Positions 50,051 through 61,000 of a DNA stretch of 64,000 bases are shown in pieces. The position numbers were made by a program, and so were the translations under genes. How positions within the stretch are numbered: position 1 is the stretch's first letter; each line of letters begins with the position of its first letter. Source of the DNA: Cytospora piceicola (Eukaryota > Ascomycota > Sordariomycetes > Diaporthales > Cytosporaceae); contig JALQBC010000006.1 in NCBI GenBank assembly GCA_023375675.1, positions 620,001 through 684,000 of the forward strand, in the 5' to 3' direction. The notes beneath the pieces are model-generated. The model did no database searches, was not told the origin of the DNA, and saw only the letters and a list, made by a program, of their open reading frames with translations.

Positions 50051-50975
50051 ATGCTTGTCTCACTGACCGTTGGCAAGGTCGACGCCGGCGTCACCGTGCT
50101 TCTTACACCAGATAAACGACTCGTAAGTCTATAATCCATACAAGTAAACCCTCGGGACGAAGCACTCGTTCTTGCGACAGCTATCACGACCCAGTTGAGT
50201 TGCTCAAGCTAAACAACGCGCCCGACAGATCGAATTCCCCTCCATTCTGCTCCCACCCGACATCTCCTCCGGTTCCATTGTCGACATCACCGTCGCGCGC
50301 AACCTCTCCTCCGAGTCCACCACCGAGCAGCGCTTCCAGAGCCTCCAGGAGCAGATCTTCAAGTCCTTCGGCACCGTCTCGCCGTCCACCCCCATCCTCC
50401 GCTGCCGCAATGCCACCCAGACCTCGGTCGTGCTCGAGTGGGACCCCATACAGCTCGCGACGGCCGACCTGATCAGCCTCGCGCTGTACCGCAACGGCCA
50501 GAAGGCCGGCAACATCCCGCGGCCCCTGCAGATGCACACGACCAAGATCTCGGGCCTGGCCGTCGACACGAGCTACTCGTTCCACCTGGTCCTGCGCACG
50601 ACGGCGGGCACCCTCACCAGCGAGAGGGTCGAGGTCCAGACGCACAAGATGACGGACCTGAGCGGCATCACCATCACCACCGGCATCCTGCCGCAGTCGA
50701 CGCGCGAGAACCTGGCCGCGGCCGTCGAGCGCATCGGCGCCAAGATCGTCGACAGCGTGCGCATCGACACGACGCACTTCGTCACCACCGAGGGCAGGGG
50801 CATCCAGTGGGAGAAGGCCGTCGAGATGAACATCCCCGTCGTGCGGCCCGAGTGGGTCGACGCCTGCGAGACCAACGGCAGGATCCTGGGCGTGACCAAG
50901 TTCTACCTCGACGCGTTGAGGCCGGGGCTGGCTAGTGAGGATAGGCCTGGGACTGCCGGGACGGTCACGCAGCAG

Positions 50976-51020
<45 letters not shown>

Positions 51021-51464
51021 AAACAGCAGCAATACCACCAGCAGCAGCAACAACAACAACAACACCTGCAGCAACAGTCACAACGTCAGCAGACTCCTAC
51101 ACCCCCTGCTGCTGCACCAGCTCCGGCTGTGCAGGAGAAAGAGCTTCCAAGCCCTCCATCAGAGAACGGCGAGGAGACCAGCAGCAAGGAGAAGGAGGAT
51201 GAGAAGCCAGAGTTGGAGGGGACTGGGGCCCAGGGCAAGGAAGAAGCTGTGGAGGAGGGCGACAAGAACGAATCAGATGAGGACGCTGAGCCCGAAGAAA
51301 CGACGAAAACAGCAGAACAGGAGGAGGGAGATGCTGGAGTCGAGGACAAGGAGCAGAACCTGGCGTTGCGGCCAACCAAGTCCGCAACTCTCGAGGACAT
51401 TGACAAGGACCTAGGAGCGCCCTCGCCGGCCAGTCGCTCATCGTTCCAGGAGGTGCAGCTATAA
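50051..51464 (+). CDS. chs5: Chs5-like exomer subunit (chitin synthase export)
   Basis: Two exons (50051-50122 and 50229-51464) give 435 residues. The 106-bp intron (GTAAGT...CCGACAG) joins in frame. The N-terminus MLVSLTVGKVDAGVTVLLTP forms the dimerisation segment of Chs5. A fibronectin-III domain spans about 80-165 (SVVLEWDPIQLATADLISL). A BRCT domain spans about 170-255 (ITTGILPQSTRENLAAAV ... PEWVDACETNG). Then come a poly-Gln tract (about residues 271-308, CAG/CAA mix) and a Glu/Lys-rich tail. Chs5 is the core of the exomer coat at the trans-Golgi, sorting chitin synthases and other cargo to the plasma membrane. The tail is shorter than in budding yeast. Confidence 0.93.
50970..51085 (+). 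repeat. CAG/CAA poly-glutamine repeat in chs5
   Basis: An imperfect trinucleotide repeat (CAG/CAA, with AAA and CAC interruptions) encodes ~35 glutamines. It is likely variable in length between strains. Confidence 0.9.
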
Positions 51465-51969
51465 GGTCTATATCTCGGACAGGGTGGACGGCAAGGGGGC
51501 GGGGCGGGCAATGGCGGAGTGCTGTGTCACAGTGTAATGTTTTGTTTCTTAAAAGACTATCCAAGCCCACGGCTTTATTATCTCAGACTATGACCTGATC
51601 CTTTTTTATGCGCAACTGTGGCTCATGTGGCTAGATGTTATTGTGGTTCTATACCCGTGATACACGATCCGTCTCCCATGGTTATCTCAACGCATGAACA
51701 AGGAAACCTTTTACCTCACTCACATCGGTGGCCCATGATTCATCCATCCTCTATAGATCGATGCATCGTTCCTAGACTGCTTAAATGCGAGCGTTGTCCA
51801 CATTGGTAATGGTGTTTCGGTGTTGTGTGATTTACTACCCAACTTGTCTCAGTGGACGCACAAGGAGTATTTATAACAGCTCGATCATGGTTGTTCCGAC
51901 TTCCATAGAACAATTTGAAACTGGCGGTTTTCTCACACAAGTCCTTCCAGTGTCAACGGTCAATCGAAC
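51465..51969. other. Intergenic region
   Basis: chs5 3' UTR and possible promoter of the tentative small gene. Nothing else is seen. Confidence 0.45.
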
Positions 51970-52467
51970 ATGGATGTGGCTCTGGGAGGGGGTGTTGGAT
52001 TCAACTTGACCGACGCTCTAATTCAAACTTTGCCGCTCAACACCAACTTTGCTAAACCCAACCCTTTCCTCTTCTTCCTTGCCCTTACCGCGCTTTATGC
52101 ACCATTCATCTACAAGGTGGCAAGCAAAGATTGCTCGCTGAGAATGGCACGATATATAAACTGACTGCAACCAAAGGTCAGCAAGAAGGCGGGAGACTCA
52201 CGAGGTCATGATGATGGAGGAGGTGAAGACGAACCCAGCGGCTCCAGCGGTAATGCTCGGAAGCAGCAGCCGCAGTCACATTTCAGCGGCGCCGACATGT
52301 CCTTTCACAACAGTACTTTCAACCACAGCATCTTCAACAGCCGTGTCGTCGTCGTCAACAATGGCCGTGTCAGCAGCATCCACAACACCAGATGCAACCA
52401 CTGGAAGCAAGAGCATGCTGCCCCTGACTCTAGCAGCAGCGGCGAAGGAGATGAGTATTCGGGTTGA
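51970..52467 (+). CDS. Tentative small single-pass membrane protein
   Basis: Proposed exons are 51970-52116 and 52177-52467, 145 residues. Exon 1 encodes a polar N-terminus and a convincing membrane span (PNPFLFFLALTALYAPFIYK). A 60-bp intron is suggested by an AACTGAC branch-like site at about 52159-52165. Its donor GTGGCA and acceptor AAAG are weak; an alternative acceptor CAG (52181) gives a short C-terminus. The second exon in the long frame is Ser/Gly/His-rich (SHFSGADMSFHNSTFNHS) with plausible protein composition, but the overlapping frame is also open. The family is not recognised. Call made on composition and context only. Confidence 0.35.
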
Positions 52468-52582
52468 GATGGGTGGTCTTGGTCCGGATTGGACAGACAT
52501 GAGGCCTGGAGCTTCACACCAGCCACAGAATCGATGAATTTGGAACCAATGAGCAATTGCAATCGTAAAATTATCGTCGATC

Positions 52583-53416
52583 TCAGGGCAAAACCTCCTC
52601 CCCCTTCCAGTCCCAACATTTGCCCCTCCCTTGCAAGCCAACCTTCCCAGTAGCAACGTCGACCAGCCTCTCCACCGCGTATTCAGGCGTGAATAACTTC
52701 TCATTCGGTATACCCTCCCAGAATTCCCTGCTCAAATCAGTCCTCACCGTGCCAGGGTGATACGCCAAGGCCATAGCCTTGTCCCCGCACCTCGACACCA
52801 ACTGATGATCGAAGCTCTTGATCAGGCTATTCACCGCAGCCTTGCTGCTCCTGTAGCTATACCAGCCGCCCTTCCTGTTGTCAGAGATGGACCCCACCCT
52901 AGCCGACATGCTCATCCAGACCGCGTGCCCCGGCATGCGCACCTCCTGCTTCTGCCCTGTGCCGTCGGTCCCCTCCGCCTCGGCGAACTGCGTGCGCTTC
53001 CGCGGGAGGAAGTCCTCGAACCACTTCATCAGCAGCAGCGGGCCGAGCGTGTTGACGCGGTACGTCATCAGCGCGTCGGCGGCGTCGACCTGCCTGGGCG
53101 ACTTCTCGGCGTGCAGCAGGCCCGGGATGGCGAAGGCCAGGCGCAGGTGGTGCGTGTCGTGGGGGAACAGCCGGGCGGCCTCGCGCGAGGCCGCCTCGAC
53201 CGTCGGCTCGTCCGTCACGTCGACCTCCACGACGGTGAGGCGGTCCCGGGCGGCCGTGTCGTGCTTGATGTCGTCGAGGAGGAGGTCCTTGACCGCCGAG
53301 GGGTCGCGGCGCGCCGTGGCCAGGATCGGGACCGTGGTGTTGCGGAGGAGGTGCCGGGTCAGGGCGTGGCCGATGCCCCTGCTGGAGGGGCAGACGAGGA
53401 TCCAGGGGCGAGACAT
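52583..53416 (-). CDS. Short-chain dehydrogenase/reductase
   Basis: A single exon of 277 residues from the ATG at 53416. An upstream in-frame ATG (53545) would add 43 non-conserved residues before the Rossmann start WILVCPSSRGIGHAL (the TGxxxGxG loop with SSRGIG). An acidic residue follows strand 3 (EVDVTD). VNTLGPLLLMKWF lies before the catalytic segment, where SMSARVGSISDN supplies the Ser and YSYRSSKAAVN the Tyr-x-x-x-Lys. YHPGTVRTDLS is the usual post-catalytic loop. It is closest in style to C-factor/CsgA-like and sniffer-type SDRs. It is an NAD(P)(H)-dependent oxidoreductase of unknown substrate, cytosolic, and complete. Confidence 0.9.
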   Translation of the reverse strand: MSRPWILVCPSSRGIGHALTRHLLRNTTVPILATARRDPSAVKDLLLDDIKHDTAARDRLTVVEVDVTDEPTVEAASREAARLFPHDTHHLRLAFAIPGLLHAEKSPRQVDAADALMTYRVNTLGPLLLMKWFEDFLPRKRTQFAEAEGTDGTGQKQEVRMPGHAVWMSMSARVGSISDNRKGGWYSYRSSKAAVNSLIKSFDHQLVSRCGDKAMALAYHPGTVRTDLSREFWEGIPNEKLFTPEYAVERLVDVATGKVGLQGRGKCWDWKGEEVLP

Positions 53417-53930
53417 CTGGTCTGGGTGCGAGGTGAGGTGATGGCGAGATGATGAGAAGAGGTGCCAATGGATGGCATTGGATGATTTTACGTCCGGTAT
53501 CAGTCTCGCTCGAGATGTGGATGGAGAAACCAGGTTGGTTTTCATCCGAGCACAATCCCCCCTACCGGAAGCTCGATATTACATATTAGCTGCAGGTGGC
53601 CCTCTAGCTGTGTTTACTTAGTACCTAAAGGCATCATTGTGTCGTCTTAGGCTGTTGTTGTGAGCTCTATTGAGCTGCAAAACAACAATTGATGCTAATG
53701 GTCGACGTCATTGCTATCCATGTCTTTGATCGAGGTCAGGGATTCATGGTCTTGGGAGCGTCACATGTGAGACAACATTCCCCATACGCTTGAGACCAGG
53801 TGCTGACCGTGAATAATTACCACTGAAGGCTGAAAGGATGAATATATTGCGAGTACCAGGTTCGTATTCTATTCGTCCACCATTCCGAGGTTCAACACGT
53901 CAAGAAAAGCGGGTACCACTGTCAGCGGCG
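53417..53930. other. Upstream region of SDR gene, edge of gene-rich DNA
   Basis: The last normal-GC DNA of the window, holding the SDR promoter. Composition collapses to high AT from about 53,950 onward. Confidence 0.5.
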
Positions 53931-55659
53931 ATTAAGGGCTCCGAAACCTATATAGGTTATAGTATACGGTTTAAGCGTGTTCTAATAATCTGGCCGGGAC
54001 AGCTAAACTACCCTAACAGGCTATATCTCGGCTATATTTTAACTATTTTTAAAGTTGTTAACTTCGTTATTACTTTAAATTTCGTAATATTTTATAGTAT
54101 TTTAGTTTTCGATCGATATAACTATTTCCGGTAGAAATTTAACGGCGTAAAAATAGTTCTATATATATCTACTATTCGATAGCGGTTTAAATAATACCGA
54201 GATCGCCGAGATTATATAGTATAGTAAGTGTTATATACGGTAAAATCGATATAAATAAGAAATTCGAAAAGGTTTAAATTTATTAAAAGTTTTTAAAGCT
54301 AGCTGTTTAAAGATTAAACTATACTTAAAGAAAGTTTATATCTATTAGCTTTATCGATATTTTATATATTAGTTAATAAATAGCTAAAAAATTAAAGAAT
54401 TCCTTATCTTAAAGCCGGATAATAACCGCTATAAGGTATATAAATACTTTTTTTAAAACTATAATGTTATTATCGACGTTTTTATAATCAGAAAGTATTT
54501 TAAAAAAAATCGGCTAGTTTAATAAAAAGATAAGGTTAATTATAGTTTAAAAAAATAAAGAATTTTATAAAAGATAGGTTAAAAAACTCTAAGTCTTATA
54601 TAAACTATATTAGTTAGTATATATAAATAAATTTAGTTATAATAAACGTAATAAAGTACGACAATATAGCTAATTACTTTTAAATATTATACCTAAAGGT
54701 AAAAGCTAGCTATAAAAAAGGTAACGATATTACTTACTTCCGGTTATTATAATCGATAAGCTTTTTAATACTTTTATATACTTAAGGTAAACTAATATAA
54801 AAAGCTTTATAAGCTAAATTAGGTATTATATACTACTTTAATATTAGCGGTTTTTTAAGCTTAAGTTAGTATTTATAATAAATAACGTTTTATAGTATTA
54901 TTATAAAAAACTTACTTTATTATATAAAGAATTTAATATAAAGCTAGTATATCTTTTACTATATTCTTTAAATCTAAACCTTATTAAGGCCTTTTTTAAA
55001 AACTTTAAAACCTTATTATAATAAAAATATATTAAAAAGTACGGTAACGACGTAAGCCTTAAAGAGTTTATAACCTTTTTAAAAGCTATCGTTTAAAAGG
55101 TTTCTTATAACGTAAAGGGTATTAAAAGGTATTTCCGTTAAATATAAGTTAATTTTAAAAGGTTTAATAAGATAGCAATAACTTTAAAGTAGGTATAAAA
55201 GGTAGTATAAAAAGGTAGGTTAAAGTTTAAGTTTATAAGTTAAGTTTATAAGTTTAATAAATTTAATTTATACTAAATAGTAGAAAAACTATAATAAAAG
55301 TCTAAATATATATATTAAGAAAGAAATCTATAATATTATTATTAAATCTTTTATTTATACCTTATAGTTAGCTTTTACAGTTACCTTTACCGCCTTTAGC
55401 CTGTTATTTAACTTATAACCTTTTTATCTACCTTAACTATTACTTATACTATTATTATTACTTTTCTTCGTTACCTTAGCTCGAAGTTACTTTATTACTT
55501 TATAATAATAGCGACGGTAACAGTAAACTTAATTACGTAGTAATTTAAAACTTTAATAGCTAAGACTTTAGTAGATCGATATTATTAAACGATTTACTAT
55601 CGTTAAATATCTTAAGATATTTAGCTAATCTAAGTACGTAATCGTTTTTTAATAGTAAG
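53931..55659 (+). mobile_element. RIP-degraded IS630/Tc1-type DNA transposon, left part
   Basis: Extreme AT content with loss of CpA/TpG. Reading the plus strand through stops gives a recognisable DDE transposase order. YNKRNKVRQY followed by a stop (Trp expected) and then IIPKGKS lies near 54,630-54,710. KEFNIKLVYLLLYSLNLN followed by an IKAFFKNFKTLL-like block lies near 54,930-55,020. LKEFITFLKAIV and GIKRYFR lie near 55,060-55,140. This is the order of fungal IS630-Tc1/mariner transposases of the type whose C-terminus continues after the PYSPDLNPIE block with a FFxxxKAL helix. The left terminus was not fixed (perhaps near 53,923). The element is cut at 55,659 by the LTR retrotransposon and presumably resumes at 63,719. 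Confidence 0.6.
55655..55659. repeat. 5-bp target-site duplication, left copy
   Basis: GTAAG immediately precedes the 5' LTR. The same five bases follow the 3' LTR at 63714-63718. Confidence 0.85.
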
Positions 55660-55873
55660 TGTAGTAGCGCATATAAGGTCTAGGCCCTTTCTGCAGACTG
55701 CCTGCCGGCTGCGTGCCTGCCGGCTGTGCCTAACCGCCTAGCAGAATACTTACCGCCCGGCAGAATGCCTAGTTACCTCGGGGATTCTGTAGGGCCTTTT
55801 AGATAGTTTACTTTTAGAAAGTAATATACCTAGACAGTATAATAAAACACTATACCTTAACGTATTTTCTATA
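55660..55873 (+). repeat. 5' LTR (214 bp)
   Basis: Begins TGTAGTAGCG and ends near ttttctata. The central part keeps a GC-rich segment (tgcctgccggctgcgtgcc) that is more eroded in the 3' copy. It has one fewer copy of a 19-bp internal unit than the 3' LTR. Confidence 0.88.
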
Positions 55874-57306
55874 AATAGTAGCTATAACGTATATATTATA
55901 TTAAAGGTGATTAATTATTAATTAACTTTACTAGCACGCGATTAACTAAAGCCGTTTAGCGGTTTAGTAAGAGTAATACTATCGTAATTACTAGAGCCGT
56001 TAAGCAGGCTAGTTAAAGGCGAAATATTAACTAATTAACGCGATAAACGTATCGTAATTAACGCGATACCTTTATATTAAGCTAAGTTATAAAGTATAAC
56101 CTTTCGCGAATATTTATAAACAGATAAGCGCTTACGAATTATATCGACTTCTCGATACTAACCTATCTCTATATATCGGCTATACTCGAGTAACTAATAG
56201 GGAAATATTGTTTCTACCTCCCTTAAGTAAACCTTTAGGTTAAGACCTATTACTACTTAAGCTAAAGGATATAATAGAAGCTAACGATAATTCGAACGTA
56301 AATATCGAGAACGACTTTCTTTACCGACTAGATATAGCTTTTAGAATACCTAACGCCTTTCGCGATAGTCTTATAGCTAGCCGTACGATAGAACCTAAAG
56401 ATTCCGATATTCTTTAAAATCTTAAAAATAATTTATATACTTAGAAGTAGATTAAAAAGTATTTAACTAACCTGCCTAAGCAAATTAGTTAATTAACTTT
56501 AGTTTAAAGGGATTAAAATCGACGCCTCGAAAAGATAATATTAATAATCGGTTAATTATTAGAATACTTACGACGTTAGTTAAACGATATTCCTAAAAAC
56601 GCTTTAATAAATATAGCTAGGGATATTCGAAATAATCGATTAGGAAGCGGTTTCGGATAAGATCCTTTTATAAAGTAAAACGCTCTTTTTCGCTTTTAAG
56701 AAAACGCCTTTCCTTAAAATAATCGTCCGGCGGTGTTTAGCTTAAAAGGTAAAGGTAAAGAAGATCTATATAGATCCGATAATAACGATAATAGTAATAA
56801 CCCTCGACGTCCGCGTTACTTAAGAGATCTTTATAGTCTCTTACGTAATCGTAATCGTAATTGTAATCGCGATTATAGTCGTCGCTCTTTAATATATAAC
56901 ACTTTTTATAGCTTTTTTACTTAAAAAGGTACTCGTAAGCTAAAGCGAGAGGAAGTTAATGTCTTTAACCTTAAGTATAACAACCTTTATAATATAAGAG
57001 TTATTACTATTAGTAAGGATATTATTTTTATAAATGTCTAGAGTTTTTAAGATTATTTAAACACCTTCTTTAATAACAAAGCTACTCGGAGTAATATATA
57101 AGGTTAAATTATAGAAATGTTCTTTACTTTACTTTAAGGTTTAGTAGTAGCCTAGTAGACGAATAAGCTTACTTAATAAGCTTATCGATAATTTTATTAA
57201 GATAGATTTAAAGCTATTATAAAAGCTTTAGAATTACGCTTCTTAATAAAACCTGTATATATAACTCGTAAGTTTTATAAGGTAAGTTATCGCTTTAAAG
57301 ATCTCG

Positions 57307-58007
57307 CTAATAATCAGAGTTATAACTGTATTTTTATATTTTGTATTTGTATTTTTAAAAATACAAAAATACATGTATTTTGTATTTGTATTTTTAGACC
57401 TTTGTATTTGTATTTGTATTTATTTCTAAACCTTTGTATTTTATATTTTTGTATTTCTAATACAAAAATACAAAATACACTATATAAAATAATAAAGAAC
57501 TATATAAAGGTATAAATAACTATTATATTATTAAGTATTATAGTTATTATTATAAAAGCTCTTAAAGTATATTAATATCTATTTTATTTAATTTTATATT
57601 TATATTTATATAAGTGTATATTTTTGTATTTTTGTATTTTTATATTAGAAATATAAAATACAAATACAAAAATACAAAATACATATTTATATTTGTATTT
57701 ATTTTGTATTTCTGTATTAGAAATATAAAAATACAAAATAACTTTAAGTTTTTTAAAATATTTTATATACTAAATACTTATATTTACAGGTTAATAGTAC
57801 TAGTATAAGTTATATTAATAATAATAATATTATATATTTACTTTTATATTACTTGTATTTTTATATTAGAAATACAAAAATACAAAATAAATACAAATAC
57901 AAATACGTATTTGTATTTGTATTTATTTCCGACCCTCTGTATTTGTATTTTTGTATTTTGTATTTATATTTTTGTATTTGCTTATATTTCACAACTCTGC
58001 TAATAAT
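57307..58007. repeat. 8-bp target duplication around hAT-like insertion
   Basis: CTAATAAT occurs at 57307-57314 and again at 58000-58007, exactly flanking the insertion. An 8-bp duplication is the hallmark of hAT transposition. Confidence 0.85.
57315..57999. mobile_element. Non-autonomous hAT-like element (MITE), nested in LTR element
   Basis: 685 bp. The left end reads CAGAGTTATAAC; the right end, inverted, reads CAGAGTTGTGAA, the CAGNGTTG-type terminus of hAT elements. It is flanked by a perfect 8-bp target duplication. The interior has no coding capacity and consists largely of TTTGTATTTG/AAATACAAA units in both orientations, making several long imperfect hairpins. Unlike the surrounding DNA it is rich in TpG and CpA. 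It interrupts the gag-proximal region of the retrotransposon. Confidence 0.85.
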
Positions 58008-61000
58008 AAATATTCTTTATATAAGTTTATTTAGAAGATACTTCGATATACTTATATTATAGGTATTTTAAACTATATTAATATAAACTAGTCTGAAGTT
58101 ATAGTTAATATTTAGTTTAGTATAAATTTAGAAGTTTATATTTACCTTCCGGCTTTTTATAAAAAGAGCACCTTAAAGTAATATATATAAACTGTTAAAA
58201 AGTCTAAAAGTATTTTATTAGTAGCTGCTAATTAACGGTATCTTTATTATCGATTATTAGTAAAGTTATCTCGTTTTAAAGGTTGTTATAATTCTCGCTA
58301 TACTATAGATAAGTCTAGTCGAAATAATAATTATCGTCGAGGTAATCGTTTTTAGGCGTTATTTTATAGCAACTACTTTTATAATAATTATCGTAGCTAT
58401 TATAATAAAGACCGAAGAAACTATCGCGATAAAGACTGTAATAACCGACGAGACTATCGCGATAAAAATAGAGACTATAATAATCGGAAGGATAAATATA
58501 AAAATAAGTATAAAGATAAATATAAGTTTAACGATAAAAACTATAATAAAGATAAAAAAGTTTATTATAAAGATAAAAAGAAAGAAGATCGAGCTTATAA
58601 TATTATATTAGATAAGGAAGCTAATAATAAGTAATTAGATAACGGTTTACTGCCTTTATCTTCGATATTTTTATAAGGCTTTAAGTTATATATTGTTATA
58701 GATAATTAAAACGCTTATTTTATACGTCGCACTTATATCTACTATAACGTTAAATTCCCTTTACATAATACCTTTTTTAAGTATATCTCTGTTTATAATA
58801 AACGTAATTTTAATATAAATTTTCGTAAGGAAGTTAAAAGACGTATATATAAAGCTGACTTTTCCCGACTGTCTTACTATATTAAGAATTAGTATTAACT
58901 AAAAGATATTATAGTTATTTAAGCTATTAATAATAAGAATTTATTAGCTTTAAGCGGCTACCGATATATATATATTACTGTTTAATTTACTTTAAATAAT
59001 AAAGATCTAGTACTATATGTAGATATAGGTACTAAAAAGAATTTAGTTAATTTTAAGTAACTAAATAATAATTTTCCGGAATATAAAATCTTTTCTCTTT
59101 TTTAAGCCGATTTTATATAAAGAGTTAAAGGTAAACTTATATACTTAAAATAAAAAGCTCGATAAACCTTCTTTACCTTAAGACGTAGGAGTAATAGTAT
59201 TTTAGCTATTATATAAGAGAAAGTTAAGGCTTAGATTATTAATAGTTTAGATATAGGCTATTTATTAGGTAATAATTAGCTATATCTTTATAAAGTCTAT
59301 ATCGATTATAATAAATACGTTATTTAATTTCCTAATAATAACTTTATAATTTCGTTTATAGTAAAGAAGTAAGCTAAAAAGCCTGTTATATATAAGGTTT
59401 ATATTACTTAAAAGTATATAATTTAACCGCGTTAATTAATTTAGGTTTTAGTAGTATATATAAACCTTCTTAAAAGACGATTATTTATATTTACCGCTTA
59501 GTATCCTACTGCTTTAAATACTATTATAGATATCGATACTTTATATATTTATAAGTTATATAATACTTCTATAGAACTAGTTTTTATTCCGAAAAGTATT
59601 TATTTTAATATTATTACCGAATATAAAAACGGTACTTACTTTATAGCTAATTAAACTAGTTTTATATAGGCAGTTATATATACTTATATAATAAGTAGTA
59701 TATCTTCTATCGCTAAGCCGAGCTTAGATATACTCGGAACTTATAACGTTAACCTAAAGCTAACTAATAACCTTAGTATTACTAATATAGTCTATATAAG
59801 CTTTAAGTTTAACTTTACCCCTTATATATTAGAAACGGCGTAAGGATTTATAAAGATAAAGTTATTAAACGTTTCTTTTTCAGAACCGATACCTTATACA
59901 GATACCGTATATATAGTTATTTTTAAAATATATTATATAGAATAGTAAGATTAGCCTATTACTAATTTTAATTTAAAAGATAAACCTTATATAAAAAAGA
60001 TTTTAAGTTTATTCGGTATTAAAACGCCTCCCGATACTCCGATAATTCGAATAATATATAATATATATATTAATACTATAGATAAATTTAAAGCCTTTAA
60101 GCTTTAAAAAGTTTATAAAACCTTTACTATTATATAAGAGGATACTAGCTTTATCGATATACCCGAAGACTAAATAATAAAAGTTCCTTTTATTAAAGGC
60201 TAATAAAACGCTAAACTTAATTATTATAAATACTTAGTATTTTATAAAAATAAGAAACTTTTTAATAAATAGTTTAATAAACTTTATAAGTAAGGTAAGA
60301 TAAAGTATATAGATAACGTATACCTTTTTACTTTACCTGTTTTTATAATTTAAAGAATAGTACGTAATTAAGAAAAAGGTCGTATTATAATCGATCTCTG
60401 TCTTTTAAATAAATAGGCTATTCCTAATAGCTACCTTTTACCTTTATAGTTAGACGTAGTTAAAACTATCCGAGGTAAGTGTTAAATTATAATTATCGAT
60501 ATTATACGTTTCTTTTACTAATTACTCGTTTATCTAAACTATCGAAATCGTTTTACTTATATTAGCTATCGAAGTTTTAAGCGATTTAAAGTCGTTTTTA
60601 TAAGCTTTCGAAATTCTTCGTCTTATACTTAACGCTTTATAGATAGGTTACTCCGAGATTATAAAACGTATTATTACGTTTTTATTAACGATATTATTAT
60701 CTTTTTAAACTTTTTTAAAGATTATTTATATTACTTAGAAACTGTATTTAAAGTATTTTAAGACTATAGAGTATTTATTTTAGCCGATAAATTATATATT
60801 AGATTTTAGTTAGTTAAACTTTTTAGTTTTTATATTAACGCTTTAAGTCTTTCTATTACTAAGGAGCGTATTTAAGGTTTCTGTAACCTTAAGTTTCTAC
60901 GAACTCTTAAAGCCTTAAAAACCTATCTCGGTATAATAGGTTTTTTAAGGCCTATAATTCCCTACTACGCTTAAATTACCGACTTTCTTTAAAAGCGTAA

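Noticed and set aside
53838..54134. 98-codon plus-strand ORF at the GC/AT boundary
   Set aside because: It spans the junction into RIP-degraded DNA and turns into an Ile/Tyr/Phe-rich frame produced by AT bias; not a gene.
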